Positions 18,133 to 27,504 of a stretch of 64,000 nucleotides of DNA are shown here, one piece after another. A model generated the notes under the pieces. That model searched no databases and was not told the origin of the DNA. It saw only the letters and a program-made list of their open reading frames with translations. The DNA lies in NCBI RefSeq assembly GCF_007752135.1, contig NZ_CP036298.1, forward strand, positions 3,906,001 to 3,970,000. Direction: 5' to 3'. The DNA comes from Aureliella helgolandensis (GTDB lineage Bacteria; Planctomycetota; Planctomycetia; Pirellulales; Pirellulaceae). The first letter of the stretch is position 1; the number at the start of each line of letters is the position of its first letter. The position numbers were made by a program, and so were the translations under genes.

Positions 18133-19686
18133 ATGGCACACGACGATTGGATCCGCAGTACTTGCAACTGGCTGAGATCGGCGAATGAGGAAGATTCTTC
18201 GCCGGAGGCCACCTTGGCGAGGGTTGCCCACGCACCCCCCGCCGAACTCGAAGCCCTACTTGAGGTCTTGGCGGCAGATTTTCACGCCTTGGCCCAGCAG
18301 TCCGGGCGAGTGAAGCTGCTGATGCAGGCCGTTGCGGCGCGAATGGTCCAGCTGACGGCCGATGCGCAGTTCACCCGAGAGGGAATCTTCATCAACGCCG
18401 AATGCCTCGCGCGTCTCTACGATCAATTGGTAGAGGTGGATGCTGCCGCCGCCTCTCATGTCTTGCAGATCTTGGCCTCCCAAGGAGATGAAGAGTCTCT
18501 AAGTTCCTTGGCCTCGCTGATCGCGGAAACGCCGCCCGAAGACTGGCAATCGGTGGGATTGGCGCTCAGCCCCCTATGGAACGCTGAGCCGGAAGCTCTC
18601 GAACAATTCTTCGATTGCTTGGATGCTGGTTTTGTGCATCCGGCCACCATGGCAGTCCTCCTCGATCTAGCCAATTTTGCCGTGCGCAGCGGCAAATTGA
18701 GCGAACACCCTTGGGCAGCACGCAGTTCGGAACTGGGCAATTTACTGGCGGCAGTCACCGCGCAATTGGAGAAGCTGGAGCAGGATCCCGCCCAATTTGG
18801 CAGTCAGATCGAAGAGATTCAACGCACGCTCAACGACAGCGTGGCCCTGGTGATCAGCTTGTGCGATTCCTTGGGGCTGATTGCGAACGCAGAGGCGATT
18901 CCCACCCTGACGCATACGATGCAACTTTCGCATCGTCGCATTCAAACTGAGGCCGCCGGAGCGCTGGCCCGACTCGGGGATGAGAGTGGCCAGCAACGCT
19001 TGGTCGAACTGGCTGCGGACCCCGTCGCCCGCCGCCGCGCGGTCGCTTACGCCGAAGAGCTTGAGTTTGCCGAACAGATTGAAGAACCCTTGCGACTGCC
19101 TCACGCACTGGCCGAGTCCGAACTAGCCAGTTGGCTTGCCGAGCCACCGCAGTATGGAATTCCTCCTACAGGGTTGGAATTGATCGACACACGCACCCAA
19201 TACTGGCCCGGCTATGAGGAGCCGAGGGATTGCTACCTATTTCACTACTGGTATGAGTTTCCCGGAGGACGCGTGAGCAATGTCGGTATCGCGGGGCCAG
19301 TAACTCACGCTTTCCAATCGGATCTTGCGAATCTTCCAGTCGACGATATCTACGCTGCTTTTGCCGGTTGGCATGCGGAGCACGAGGAGATCTATGAGGT
19401 CCCTATGGCGTTGCTCAATCCCGCGCAACGGCGAGAGGCGGATCTCTTGGAACGCAAGCTGGACCAATTAGAAATGTCCAGCATTGTGCCGCTCGCGCTG
19501 ACGTTCTTCTTGGGAGAAATCGCGTTGCTCGCTCAAGTGGAACGCGAGGGGATTCAGTCATGTGCCATTGCGGATAACCAAGAATGGATTTCTTTTCCAA
19601 CCTCGGAAAGCTCGAATGCCATTACCCCAGAGATCGTGCTCTCGATCTTCCGCGGGCGAAAACTGCTGAGAACGTTTAACCACTAG
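18133..19686 (+). CDS. HEAT-like repeat protein of unknown function
   Basis: A 517-residue, acidic, Leu/Ala/Glu-rich protein with no signal peptide, so probably cytoplasmic. Residues about 50-320 are helical repeats of the HEAT/PBS-lyase kind, clearest at IPTLTHTMQLSHRRIQTEAAGALARLGDE (about 255-285). The C-terminal 200 residues contain an aromatic-rich segment (YWPGYEEPRDCYLFHYWYEF) that looks like a separate domain. HEAT proteins generally act as binding scaffolds; the partner is unknown. It is divergent from the helicase gene. I do not recognise a named family. Confidence 0.75.
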   Translation: MAHDDWIRSTCNWLRSANEEDSSPEATLARVAHAPPAELEALLEVLAADFHALAQQSGRVKLLMQAVAARMVQLTADAQFTREGIFINAECLARLYDQLVEVDAAAASHVLQILASQGDEESLSSLASLIAETPPEDWQSVGLALSPLWNAEPEALEQFFDCLDAGFVHPATMAVLLDLANFAVRSGKLSEHPWAARSSELGNLLAAVTAQLEKLEQDPAQFGSQIEEIQRTLNDSVALVISLCDSLGLIANAEAIPTLTHTMQLSHRRIQTEAAGALARLGDESGQQRLVELAADPVARRRAVAYAEELEFAEQIEEPLRLPHALAESELASWLAEPPQYGIPPTGLELIDTRTQYWPGYEEPRDCYLFHYWYEFPGGRVSNVGIAGPVTHAFQSDLANLPVDDIYAAFAGWHAEHEEIYEVPMALLNPAQRREADLLERKLDQLEMSSIVPLALTFFLGEIALLAQVEREGIQSCAIADNQEWISFPTSESSNAITPEIVLSIFRGRKLLRTFNH

Positions 19687-19929
19687 GTCGAGGCCCTCTT
19701 GCACTCCTGGCAGCCCGTTTGCTGGATTGCCAATCCGCGGGCATTGCTTTAGGGATGAACCGACTGATGAGGCGGTAGCCACCGTCGCTTGCCGCTTGCC
19801 GATGCGTGTTGCGTGTTGCGTGCACCTTCCTGGTGGAGCTGCCAATGCGGGATTCCAGCTAATTTGTGTGGTCCGAACCTACTTCAAGAGTGTAGCCGAG
19901 CGTCCCCCCGGTGAAGCCGCCGGCAGCTG

Positions 19930-21153
19930 CTAGTAGAGGCGTCGCAGAAGGTGCAGTTCGGGCAGGGCGTCTGCGGCAACGAGAATCTCTGGGACGCGCT
20001 GGGGGGCTAGTCGCTGGACGACTTCGAGCAGTTCGCGGGAACGGGCGATCCCATCGGGTAAATCGGCCAAGCGGACGACTATTTCAGACCAATCCTCCGC
20101 TTGGGCAATGTCTAAGAATCGCACCATGCTTGCCTCGTCGCGGGGATTGACGATCAGGTTTCGCTGCAACCATTGGATGGACCACTGAGGATCGGCCGGT
20201 AAGTCACAGATTTGGAGCACAAGCTCGGGATGCCAACCCAGGCGTTGCAAGCGTTGGAAGGGCTGGCTCTCAAGCTGAGCCTCATCGCCTTGGGGCGGAG
20301 AGCTGGGACTCGGGGACGGCAGAGCTCCGGAGGCGTTGGCAAAGGTCTGGTCTAGGGCGCGCGCGAATATAAAGAGTTCGCTTTCTGGCTGCAAGATATC
20401 GCGACAATCGTAGAGTTTCCAGGCGTCGCCGACCCTCGTTAGGTAGAGGAGGCAGACGGCCGTTTGTTGTCCGTAGACGACTGCGGTAACACGTGCGTCG
20501 CGGCCAGGATTCAGCCACCGAAAATCTAGCACCTCGGTCCGATTGCCGCGCGGAGTCCTGATCGCAAAGTCTGCGAGCTCCGTTTCCCAGCCTTGGCGAA
20601 GTAGGCCACCGACGTCAGGGGTTGCAGACAAAAGCTCCACTTCAAGCGTCATCCGTGGTAGATCCATCGCATGGCGCCACTGAGCGATCAGGAGCGTTGG
20701 AGGGTTGTCCACTTCTCCGGCATGTTCTCGCGTAATTTCGTCGACCCGTTGCCGCAACCCATTGGGCATGCCATTGAAAACGGGCTGGCAGGCGATCAGG
20801 CCCGCTTGCACACTACTGGGCAATAGTTCGCCAGGTAAATCACGTTCCCGGCGATACGCTTCACTCATGGCAGCCGGCTGGCCCAACAGAGGCATCAATT
20901 CAGAAACGGCATCGGTCAAAAAGATGAGGCCGGCTAGGAACACCGCAGCGGTGATGGCCAATCGGAAACCAATTCGATCGCGACGGAGGCGAACTCCTGG
21001 CGGCAGTTCCTCCACATCGGCTTCTTCCAGTGGCTCTTCCAGCCAGTCCGGATCGGCATAGTCGTTGGGATCCCATTCGTTCAGTTGAGCGACATGTCGA
21101 TTGATAATCCAGCCGTCGAGACTGCGGCGGTTGGAGTCGGTGGGATTGTTCAT
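19930..21153 (-). CDS. Hypothetical single-pass membrane protein
   Basis: About 407 residues with a cytoplasmic N-terminus, one transmembrane helix near residues 47-65 (FRLAITAAVFLAGLIFLTDAV) and a larger extracytoplasmic part. The N-terminal segment is acidic (EEPLEEADVEELPPGV). A Ser/Pro-rich linker (PSPSPSSPPQGDE) around 290 separates a middle domain from a Leu-rich C-terminus. ATG 21153 is preferred over 21171 because the latter lies inside the end of the preceding gene, which stops at 21161. The tight spacing suggests an operon with the secretin-like gene and perhaps a joint role at the envelope. Family not recognised. Confidence 0.7.
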   Translation of the reverse strand: MNNPTDSNRRSLDGWIINRHVAQLNEWDPNDYADPDWLEEPLEEADVEELPPGVRLRRDRIGFRLAITAAVFLAGLIFLTDAVSELMPLLGQPAAMSEAYRRERDLPGELLPSSVQAGLIACQPVFNGMPNGLRQRVDEITREHAGEVDNPPTLLIAQWRHAMDLPRMTLEVELLSATPDVGGLLRQGWETELADFAIRTPRGNRTEVLDFRWLNPGRDARVTAVVYGQQTAVCLLYLTRVGDAWKLYDCRDILQPESELFIFARALDQTFANASGALPSPSPSSPPQGDEAQLESQPFQRLQRLGWHPELVLQICDLPADPQWSIQWLQRNLIVNPRDEASMVRFLDIAQAEDWSEIVVRLADLPDGIARSRELLEVVQRLAPQRVPEILVAADALPELHLLRRLY

Positions 21154-21160
21154 GAATGGA

Positions 21161-22516
21161 CTAGCGCCCACTTACATTACGAATGGAGCACTGACAGATT
21201 ACGATGGTCGTCCGCGGGATCCCCTGCTCGTCGTTATCGGTGGTGGAAATGGCCAGCGAGTAGTTGGTGGGAAGATCAAGGCAAGTCCGAAACTGAGAGG
21301 TGGCAACCTCCGGCAACTGCACTTGGAACTCGCCTTGTCCGTCTGGTTTCGGAAAGCTCATCGTGTCTACTTTTTGAATCTTGCACATCTTCAGGCTGCA
21401 CGTCAGCCGCAGTTGTTTGCCTCCCATTAATTGCGGCAGCAGGTCTAGCGTGGTGCCTTCCGGGTAAACGCGAACATGGGGACGGAAGGCAATTTGTTCC
21501 TGTCCATCCTTGATCAAGGTAATGGGTTTAATGCCAGTCACGAACGGCCGTTCAACGGTGTCGTTCACCGTTGCCTTGCGGCCGTTGAAAACCGCAACTT
21601 TGGGTGAGAATAGGTGTTCGATCTCGGGCATCTCCCGGATCGCATCGAGCACTTGCCGGCTTTCCTCGGGTGTTAACAACGTATACAGCACCGGTCGCGC
21701 GCGTTCAACGATCGCGACGGCTTCGGTCCAAGTGCTGGAGGTGACCCCCTGGGGCGGTTCGATGATGTCTGCTTCCGCTCGTTCTTGTTCGCGTTTTCCA
21801 CGCTCGACATGCTGCCGAACGAGCGATGCACCGATTCCGTGATTGGGCATATGCTGAAAACCAGTCGTGTGGATCTTCGGACTATTGCTGGCGACCCTGT
21901 CTTCCGCTGGTTCGACCATCGACCATTGAACGGGCAATGCACTCAACGACTGCTGTGAGCCACGAACAACCGTGGTGTTGATCAGGATTTGACTTACACC
22001 GAACTGCTCAATGGTTTTCAGCATTTCCTCGGCGCGAGTCAGGTCGCTGTGGGAACCGGCCAGTGAGCATTGAGTATCCTCGATCAATACGCCACGGCCC
22101 CGGTCGTCCACTTCGATCGTTCGTGGACTACCATCGGACATGACGGTCCCGATTGCGTTTTGAATTCCCTGCACAGCCCGCTCGTCGGAAGGGGGCTCGA
22201 GGGTGCTACCCAAGGCGGAATGACATTCCTGGGTCAGCCACGCGGTTGCTGCAGCGCCGGTAAGCCCCATCTCGGCCTCCAGACGCACGAGGATAGCGGT
22301 CAGTTCAAAGTGACGGATTTGAACGTCATCCAAACTCTCAGGCGTCGGAATGGGCAAAGCGCTCGAATCCTGAGATACGCGCTGGGGCGGTCCTTGAGAC
22401 GCCTGTTCTTGCCCTTGGAGCTGGGGCATCAGCAGTGCCAAGCCGAGCAGAAACACCGTCATTTCACCGAGAAGACGCCGCCTAAAACTCGAATCGGTAC
22501 GCGATGAGTAGAGCAT
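21161..22516 (-). CDS. Exported protein with secretin-like C-terminal region
   Basis: A 451-residue protein with an N-terminal signal (residues 13-35, ending QLQGQEQ). The middle contains a segment like a secretin N-domain (TIEQFGVSQILINTTVVRGS). The C-terminal part (LFSPKVAVFNGRKATVNDTVERPFVTGI, then beta-rich sequence) resembles the start of the secretin core, where a P-x-V/L...N-x-x-x-A pattern precedes the barrel. At this length it lacks the several N-domains and full multimerisation domain of GspD/PilQ, so it may not form a pore. ATG at 22516 has AAGGA upstream. First gene of a pair with the single-pass membrane protein. The secretin link is moderate. Confidence 0.65.
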   Translation of the reverse strand: MLYSSRTDSSFRRRLLGEMTVFLLGLALLMPQLQGQEQASQGPPQRVSQDSSALPIPTPESLDDVQIRHFELTAILVRLEAEMGLTGAAATAWLTQECHSALGSTLEPPSDERAVQGIQNAIGTVMSDGSPRTIEVDDRGRGVLIEDTQCSLAGSHSDLTRAEEMLKTIEQFGVSQILINTTVVRGSQQSLSALPVQWSMVEPAEDRVASNSPKIHTTGFQHMPNHGIGASLVRQHVERGKREQERAEADIIEPPQGVTSSTWTEAVAIVERARPVLYTLLTPEESRQVLDAIREMPEIEHLFSPKVAVFNGRKATVNDTVERPFVTGIKPITLIKDGQEQIAFRPHVRVYPEGTTLDLLPQLMGGKQLRLTCSLKMCKIQKVDTMSFPKPDGQGEFQVQLPEVATSQFRTCLDLPTNYSLAISTTDNDEQGIPRTTIVICQCSIRNVSGR

Positions 22517-22791
22517 CAGAATCCATTCCTTGAGTTATGCAGTTTCGCCTGAGGATGGTATCCCCAAACTGGCTTGGCAAGCGACATGTTTGGCAAACCC
22601 CATTTGTCGGTGCCCCAGAGGGCTATTCATCTACTCGTTTTAGTATGTTTGGTGGAGCGAGGGCAAGACCTAGGCCGCCTGAGGGAGACTAAATCGCCAA
22701 GAAACTCAACAGGAGTAGAGTCGAAGTACGTTGGCGGATACACTTGCGGTGCATGCCTAAAGTTCCATGAATAGAATAAAGAACAGCAGCT

Positions 22792-23121
22792 ATGAACAAG
22801 ATTCTTTCTGAAGAGCTGGTCCGCGAGCAGCTTAAGCAGGTGATCGATCCCGAATTGTTTGTCAACATCGTCGATCTTGGCCTGATCTATGTAGTTGACC
22901 TGCAGGCCAGCACTACCGAAGAGGGGAAGACGGACATCTTGATTGAGATGACGATGACCAGCCCTATGTGCCCAGCCGGCCCGCAGTTGGTGGCCAATAG
23001 TCGGCAAGCGGCGGAATCCCTCGAAGGAGTGGGCAATGTCGAGATCAAGGTGGTCATGGATCCCCCTTGGACTCAAGACATGATGACGGAAGACGCACGG
23101 GATCAACTCGGCATCTTCTAA
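22792..23121 (+). CDS. MIP18/DUF59-family iron-sulfur assembly protein (SufT/PaaD-like)
   Basis: A 109-residue protein that is almost entirely the MIP18 domain: VIDPELFVNIVDLGLIYVVD near the start and the conserved Cys in EMTMTSPMCPAGPQLV near residue 62, ending VVMDPPWTQDMMTEDAR. These proteins help deliver or mature iron-sulfur clusters. No suf genes are adjacent in this window. Start supported by GCAGCT spacing only; length fits the family. Confidence 0.88.
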   Translation: MNKILSEELVREQLKQVIDPELFVNIVDLGLIYVVDLQASTTEEGKTDILIEMTMTSPMCPAGPQLVANSRQAAESLEGVGNVEIKVVMDPPWTQDMMTEDARDQLGIF

Positions 23122-23327
23122 ATTCGGATCCGATAGCGCCGCGTGCGGCGAAAACGTCTGATTGTCACCGGTGCCCCAGGCAAGCGGTGCCTGTGCGAAA
23201 TGCGCAAACGAGTGTTTCTCGGTGGAGTTCGTGCGCGTTTAACGTCGGTCCTCCAGCGCCGCGTGGACGCGCGCTTAGTTCTGCGCGTTCATGCGGCGGT
23301 TGCAGCTTGAATTTTGCGTCCCCCCTT

Positions 23328-23354
23328 GATTCGTAAATGTACGATTCGTAAATG
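23328..23354 (+). repeat. Short direct repeat overlapping the KaiC-like start
   Basis: GATTCGTAAATG occurs twice, at 23328-23339 and 23343-23354, with a 15-base period. The second copy includes the ATG at 23352. It could be an operator or a chance duplication. Confidence 0.6.
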
Positions 23355-24242
23355 AACCAGGAGAATCCCTGCGTGGAAAAGCGTCTGAAAACCGGCATCC
23401 CCCAGCTCGATGAAGCACTTGGAGGCGGGCTGCTGCCAGGCTGCCTGACGATGATCGTTGGAGCGACGGGAGTTGGGAAAACACAACTGGGAATCCAGTT
23501 TAGCGAGGCTGGGTTGGCCCAAGAGGGCTCCCGTGGCGCGGTCATCGATCTGTCGAGTCGAGGTGACTCTCAAAATCACGTGGGCTACGCCCAACGACTC
23601 TTCAGCGTTGACCTGAGTGTGGGGAACCTGAAGGAGGAAGTCGCCTGCCCCTTCGGTGTCGAGCGGCCCAGCGACCTGTTGTCCTTTTTGGGCTATGGTG
23701 GGAGACGTGTTCTACGGAGTCAGATGGACGACGACCAATGGCACGCCTGGCAATCGGAATTGAACCGGCGTACACCTCAGCTATTTAAGTATGTCTACTC
23801 ACACCTTACGCACGGTACCAGGCGGTTTATCGTCGACGGGATTGAACCGCAGGTTTCCGCGTCGGACTCCTTGCAACTCGATTTGCTCGAACTCATCTAC
23901 CACCGCATGCTGCGTCAAGAGCACGATTGGTTAGCCCGAGAAGTACTGCGAGAGAACTACCGCGAGTGGGAGTCGAAGGTTGCACAGCATGCATTCGATC
24001 ACCAGGCATCTTCAGCGGTCGTCTTGGTCACCACCAAGCAAACCATGCTGGAGCAGTTGATGACCGATCCGCTTGCAGACGGCGATCTGCTGGCCGGCGC
24101 CAATACGATCATCATGCTGGGGCGGCAGTTGAAGGAAGGGGTGATGACGCGGGCGCTGTACGTCGCAAAGCACCGTGGTAGCTACGCGGATCAACGAATT
24201 ATTCCGTTTGAAATCACGGAGCAAGGTGTCCGCCTTCCCTAG
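23352..24242 (+). CDS. KaiC/RadA-like RecA-fold ATPase
   Basis: A 296-residue single-domain P-loop ATPase. The N-terminus has the KaiC pattern (TGIPQLDEALGGGLLPG) followed by Walker A GATGVGKT at 37-44. A Walker B-like strand ends FIVDGIE, and a later strand reads VVLVTT. There is only one ATPase domain, against two in cyanobacterial KaiC, and no zinc finger or Lon domain as in RadA. The GTG at 23373 has an AGGAG 10 bases upstream and is a credible alternative start that keeps the whole domain. Single-domain KaiC-like proteins occur in signalling and in gas-vesicle contexts; nothing here points to one of these. Confidence 0.75.
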   Translation: MNQENPCVEKRLKTGIPQLDEALGGGLLPGCLTMIVGATGVGKTQLGIQFSEAGLAQEGSRGAVIDLSSRGDSQNHVGYAQRLFSVDLSVGNLKEEVACPFGVERPSDLLSFLGYGGRRVLRSQMDDDQWHAWQSELNRRTPQLFKYVYSHLTHGTRRFIVDGIEPQVSASDSLQLDLLELIYHRMLRQEHDWLAREVLRENYREWESKVAQHAFDHQASSAVVLVTTKQTMLEQLMTDPLADGDLLAGANTIIMLGRQLKEGVMTRALYVAKHRGSYADQRIIPFEITEQGVRLP

Positions 24243-24249
24243 GCGACAT

Positions 24250-25116
24250 CTAATCGGGCTGGCCAGCCATGTCCTGTAAGAGATCCTCGAGAATATCCAT
24301 GAGCCGTGGCCCCGCCTCGTTGCCCAGGTCAACGACTTCCGAGTGCGAAGTTGACTGTGGGATGTCGGTCGAGGCCACATTGGTAATGACCGAAAACCCC
24401 AGCACTTGCATGCTTAGCTCGCGAGCGGTTAGGACTTCAGGCACAGTGCTCATTCCAACCGCATCCGCACCCAGTTGGCGAAACATGCGGTACTCGCCAC
24501 GCGTCTCGTAGGTCGGCCCTAGGGTGGCTAGGTAGGTGCCTTGGTGCAGCGTGATGTCTTTTCGACGGGCGATGGAGTTGGCGTGGTGGATAAGCCCAAA
24601 ATCATACGGGCATTTTCCGCGAAGCGGCGGTGTTGGTCGTACATGGGGCTTGCCCCATTGTTGTCGATTCCACAGGAAATCAATATGGCTATCAATCGCC
24701 ATTAGATCCCCTTTCTGAAAGCGCGTGTTGAGGCCGCCTGCCGCATTGGTCACGATGAGAGTCGTCGCTCCCAGTGCGTGCAAGCAACGGATGGGGAAGC
24801 GGACGTGCAGGTTCGAGAATCCCTCGTAGCGATGGGCTCTTCCCTGCATGAGCACGACCGGGACGCCTGCTAGGAAACCGAGAATCAATTGTCCAGCGTG
24901 ACCGACGGCATGCGTGCGGGGAAATCCGGGGATCTCACTATAGGGCAGGGCGGTGGGATGGGTCAGCCTGGTTGCCAAGTCCCCGAGGCCACTGCCAAGT
25001 ACGATGGCCACTCGCGGCTGAAAAATTCGCTTTGCGAAAACTCTGTCTCGCGCTTCAGCGACGAGCGCGGTGAGCTTTGCTGGAGACAGGGACAGTAGAT
25101 CTAGTTCGTTCCCCAC
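24250..25116 (-). CDS. Purine nucleoside phosphorylase, 6-oxopurine type
   Basis: A 288-residue PNP of the trimeric family, splitting purine nucleosides with phosphate. Visible motifs: phosphate-binding GSGLG (41-45) and HAGQLILG, the TNAAGG segment (123-128), Glu204 in PTYETRGEYR matching human PNP Glu201, VGMSTVPE (220-227), and Asn246 in VITNVAS matching human Asn243, the residue that selects inosine/guanosine. Second gene of a tandem pair: the paralogue at 25119-25952 lies 2 bases upstream on the same strand. Confidence 0.9.
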   Translation of the reverse strand: MGNELDLLSLSPAKLTALVAEARDRVFAKRIFQPRVAIVLGSGLGDLATRLTHPTALPYSEIPGFPRTHAVGHAGQLILGFLAGVPVVLMQGRAHRYEGFSNLHVRFPIRCLHALGATTLIVTNAAGGLNTRFQKGDLMAIDSHIDFLWNRQQWGKPHVRPTPPLRGKCPYDFGLIHHANSIARRKDITLHQGTYLATLGPTYETRGEYRMFRQLGADAVGMSTVPEVLTARELSMQVLGFSVITNVASTDIPQSTSHSEVVDLGNEAGPRLMDILEDLLQDMAGQPD

Positions 25117-25118
25117 GC

Positions 25119-25952
25119 TTACTGTCTGGCCGCTTCGTACTGAAGAATTCCGGTCACAAGTGTTCTGAGTTTGGGCTCAGCCGCGCCAGCGGTGGCAATG
25201 ATCTTGGAAACATCGGCCGGTTCGAGCGCGTCGGGCAGGCACATGTCCGTGACGACGGAAAGCCCTACGGTGCGGAGTCCACAGTGGACGGCCACCACGA
25301 CTTCGGGGACGGTCGACATGCCCACCAAGTCCGCGCCGACAGCTCTCAGGAAACGGTACTCCGCGCGAGTCTCGAGATTAGGGCCAGCAACCGCTACAAA
25401 CACTCCCTTGTGGGCAATGATGTTCTCGCGTCGTGCGATGGCAAGTGTCTCGTCGATCAATTGAGCATCGTAAGGCTGACACATGTCTGGGAAGCGAGGG
25501 CCCAACCGATCATCATTGATGCCAATGAGCGGATTGTCTCCCATCAGATTGATGTGATCTTCGATCACGACGATATCGCCGGATTGAAAATAGGGATTCA
25601 TTCCGCCAGATGCATTGGAGACGATCAGCAGCTCCGCCCCCATCGCTTTCATCACTCGTACCGGCAGCGTTATCTGCTTGAGTGGATAACCCTCGTACAT
25701 ATGAAAACGGCCTTCCATGGCCATAATGGGCAACCCGCAAAGGTTGCCGCACACCAGCCGTCCACGGTGGCTAGTCGCTGTGGATTTGGGGAAGTGAGGA
25801 ATGGCTTCGTATTCAATGGAAGCCTCCACTTCGATTTGTTCGACCAATGGCCCCAAGCCAGTTCCCAGGATAATGCCAGCGTGTGGCTGTCGATCCCATT
25901 GCTTGCGGATAAAACGACAAGCATCTTCGATCTGGTTGTACAGTTCCAGCAT
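25119..25952 (-). CDS. Purine nucleoside phosphorylase paralogue with Asp at the base-specificity position
   Basis: A 277-residue PNP-family enzyme with GTGLG (30-34), SNASGG (112-117), Glu194 in [10 protein letters not shown] and VGMSTVPE. At the position of human PNP Asn243 it has Asp236 (VVTDMCLP). In this superfamily Asp there favours 6-aminopurines (engineered human enzyme, MTA phosphorylases, adenosine-specific bacterial PNPs), so adenosine or a related nucleoside is the likely substrate. That is inference from one residue and its context. It is the first gene of a two-gene operon with the Asn-type paralogue, giving the cell one enzyme of each preference. Confidence 0.87.
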   Translation of the reverse strand: MLELYNQIEDACRFIRKQWDRQPHAGIILGTGLGPLVEQIEVEASIEYEAIPHFPKSTATSHRGRLVCGNLCGLPIMAMEGRFHMYEGYPLKQITLPVRVMKAMGAELLIVSNASGGMNPYFQSGDIVVIEDHINLMGDNPLIGINDDRLGPRFPDMCQPYDAQLIDETLAIARRENIIAHKGVFVAVAGPNLETRAEYRFLRAVGADLVGMSTVPEVVVAVHCGLRTVGLSVVTDMCLPDALEPADVSKIIATAGAAEPKLRTLVTGILQYEAARQ

Positions 25953-26244
25953 GTGTGATTCAGGGATGAAGCAGAGTGGACGAATCTGTAAAACAGTGCA
26001 TCGCCGGGGCGTTCATGATGAGACGACTCTTGCGAGCAATGACAAGGGGCAACGCCCGTAGCCTAAATCAACTCCAGTCGTTGATGAGGACTCAGTGCTT
26101 GAGCGTTGAATTCGCATTAAAGCATGTTGCCGGTGGTTGCACAACATGACGACAAATGGCATTTTTTAAGTTGCGGCAATTCGCAGCACATTCCATTCAG
26201 TATACGCTTTATGTTTCCAATATTTCGTAGTGAAGAAAAATTCT

Positions 26245-27282
26245 ATGCAGCGCAGACGACTAGGCGAAAGCGGACTTTCCGTTACCGATATTTGTATGGG
26301 CACCATGACTTTCGGAAGTCAGTGCGATGAGATGCTTTCGATGCAAATACTCGACCGCGCACATGACGCTGGTATCGACTTTTATGACGCGGCCGAAATC
26401 TACCCAGTCCCGCCCTTAGAAGAAACCGTCGGTCGTACCGAAGAGATTGTGGGTAAGTGGTTGCAGGGAAAACAACGCGAGCATCTCTTGATTGCGACCA
26501 AGGTTACCGGCGCGGGACATGGCTGGTTTGCTCCACCAGTGCGGGGTGGGCGGACCGCCTTGGATGCAAGGCACATCCGCTGTGCGGTCGAAGATAGTCT
26601 ACGGCGATTGCAAACCGACTACATCGACTTGTACCAAACGCATTGGCCCGATCATCAGATGCGGTATGAGGACACGCTCGACGCGTTGTCCAGACTGGTG
26701 GATGAGGGAAAAGTGCGCGCGATCGGATGCAGCAATGAAACCAGCTGGGGGTTGATGAAGAGCCTGTGGGCTGCCGAGCAACATGGCACCCGCCGCTACG
26801 ATACCGTTCAAAATAACTTCAGCCTGATCAATCGCCGCTGTGAGAGTGAATTGGCGCAGGTTTGTCGTAGAGAGAAGGTTAGCTTGCTCCCCTATTCACC
26901 CCTGGGCGGTGGCGTCTTGAGCGGCAAGTATAACAATAGCTTGCCCGAGGGAGGACGGTTTACCGAGTACCTCCGCAGCGGTGGCGAACGGCAAAAGTCG
27001 ATGGCCATGCGTTTCGTGAACGAAAGGTCGATCGAAACTACCCGCCGACTGGCTACCATCGCTGAGGATATTGGGGTCTCGCTCGTGGCCTTGGCCGTTG
27101 CTTGGAGTCGTCAGCACGACTTCGTTGCGTCAACCATTATTGGCGCTACCTCCGTAACGCAGCTCGAAGAGTCTCTGCAAGCGGTCGACTTAATCCTCGA
27201 CCAAGAAACTCTGGCACGGATCGACGCCATCGACGTGGATATTCCCTGCCCATTGCGCGAAGATGGCCTGCGCAGGCTGTAG
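26245..27282 (+). CDS. Aldo/keto reductase, Tas-like
   Basis: A 345-residue NADPH-dependent (beta/alpha)8 reductase. It has [19 protein letters not shown] with catalytic Asp and Tyr, LLIATKV with catalytic Lys, LYQTHWPDH with the His, [10 protein letters not shown] and the NADP-binding end [16 protein letters not shown]. The Tyr-Pro-Val-Pro-Pro and Ser-Asn-Glu-Thr segments match the E. coli Tas subgroup. ATG 26245 preferred over the upstream GTG at 26230 because the domain starts [11 protein letters not shown]. Substrate unknown; cytoplasmic. Confidence 0.9.
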   Translation: MQRRRLGESGLSVTDICMGTMTFGSQCDEMLSMQILDRAHDAGIDFYDAAEIYPVPPLEETVGRTEEIVGKWLQGKQREHLLIATKVTGAGHGWFAPPVRGGRTALDARHIRCAVEDSLRRLQTDYIDLYQTHWPDHQMRYEDTLDALSRLVDEGKVRAIGCSNETSWGLMKSLWAAEQHGTRRYDTVQNNFSLINRRCESELAQVCRREKVSLLPYSPLGGGVLSGKYNNSLPEGGRFTEYLRSGGERQKSMAMRFVNERSIETTRRLATIAEDIGVSLVALAVAWSRQHDFVASTIIGATSVTQLEESLQAVDLILDQETLARIDAIDVDIPCPLREDGLRRL

Positions 27283-27504
27283 GTTTTGTCGAATCGGTCG
27301 GCGGCATCGCCCACTTGACATAAGCAAGTCCCGTGTGCAACACGGGCCGGGCGGTGACTCGCGGGCAACACCATAGCAGCGGGCAGTGCGATATGGATGG
27401 CAATAGAAATGCATCGGCCCTAGAATAACTCCCGTGGAGTCGCCACTCGTCATGGCCGCGCTCCCATTTAGAATTGCTCTTCCCCTTCAAGCAGAAATGA
27501 ATAC

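Noticed and set aside
22792-24242. Operon of the MIP18-family gene and the KaiC-like gene
   Set aside because: They are 230 bases apart with a GC-rich gap and a separate repeat-bearing start region, so co-transcription is not supported.
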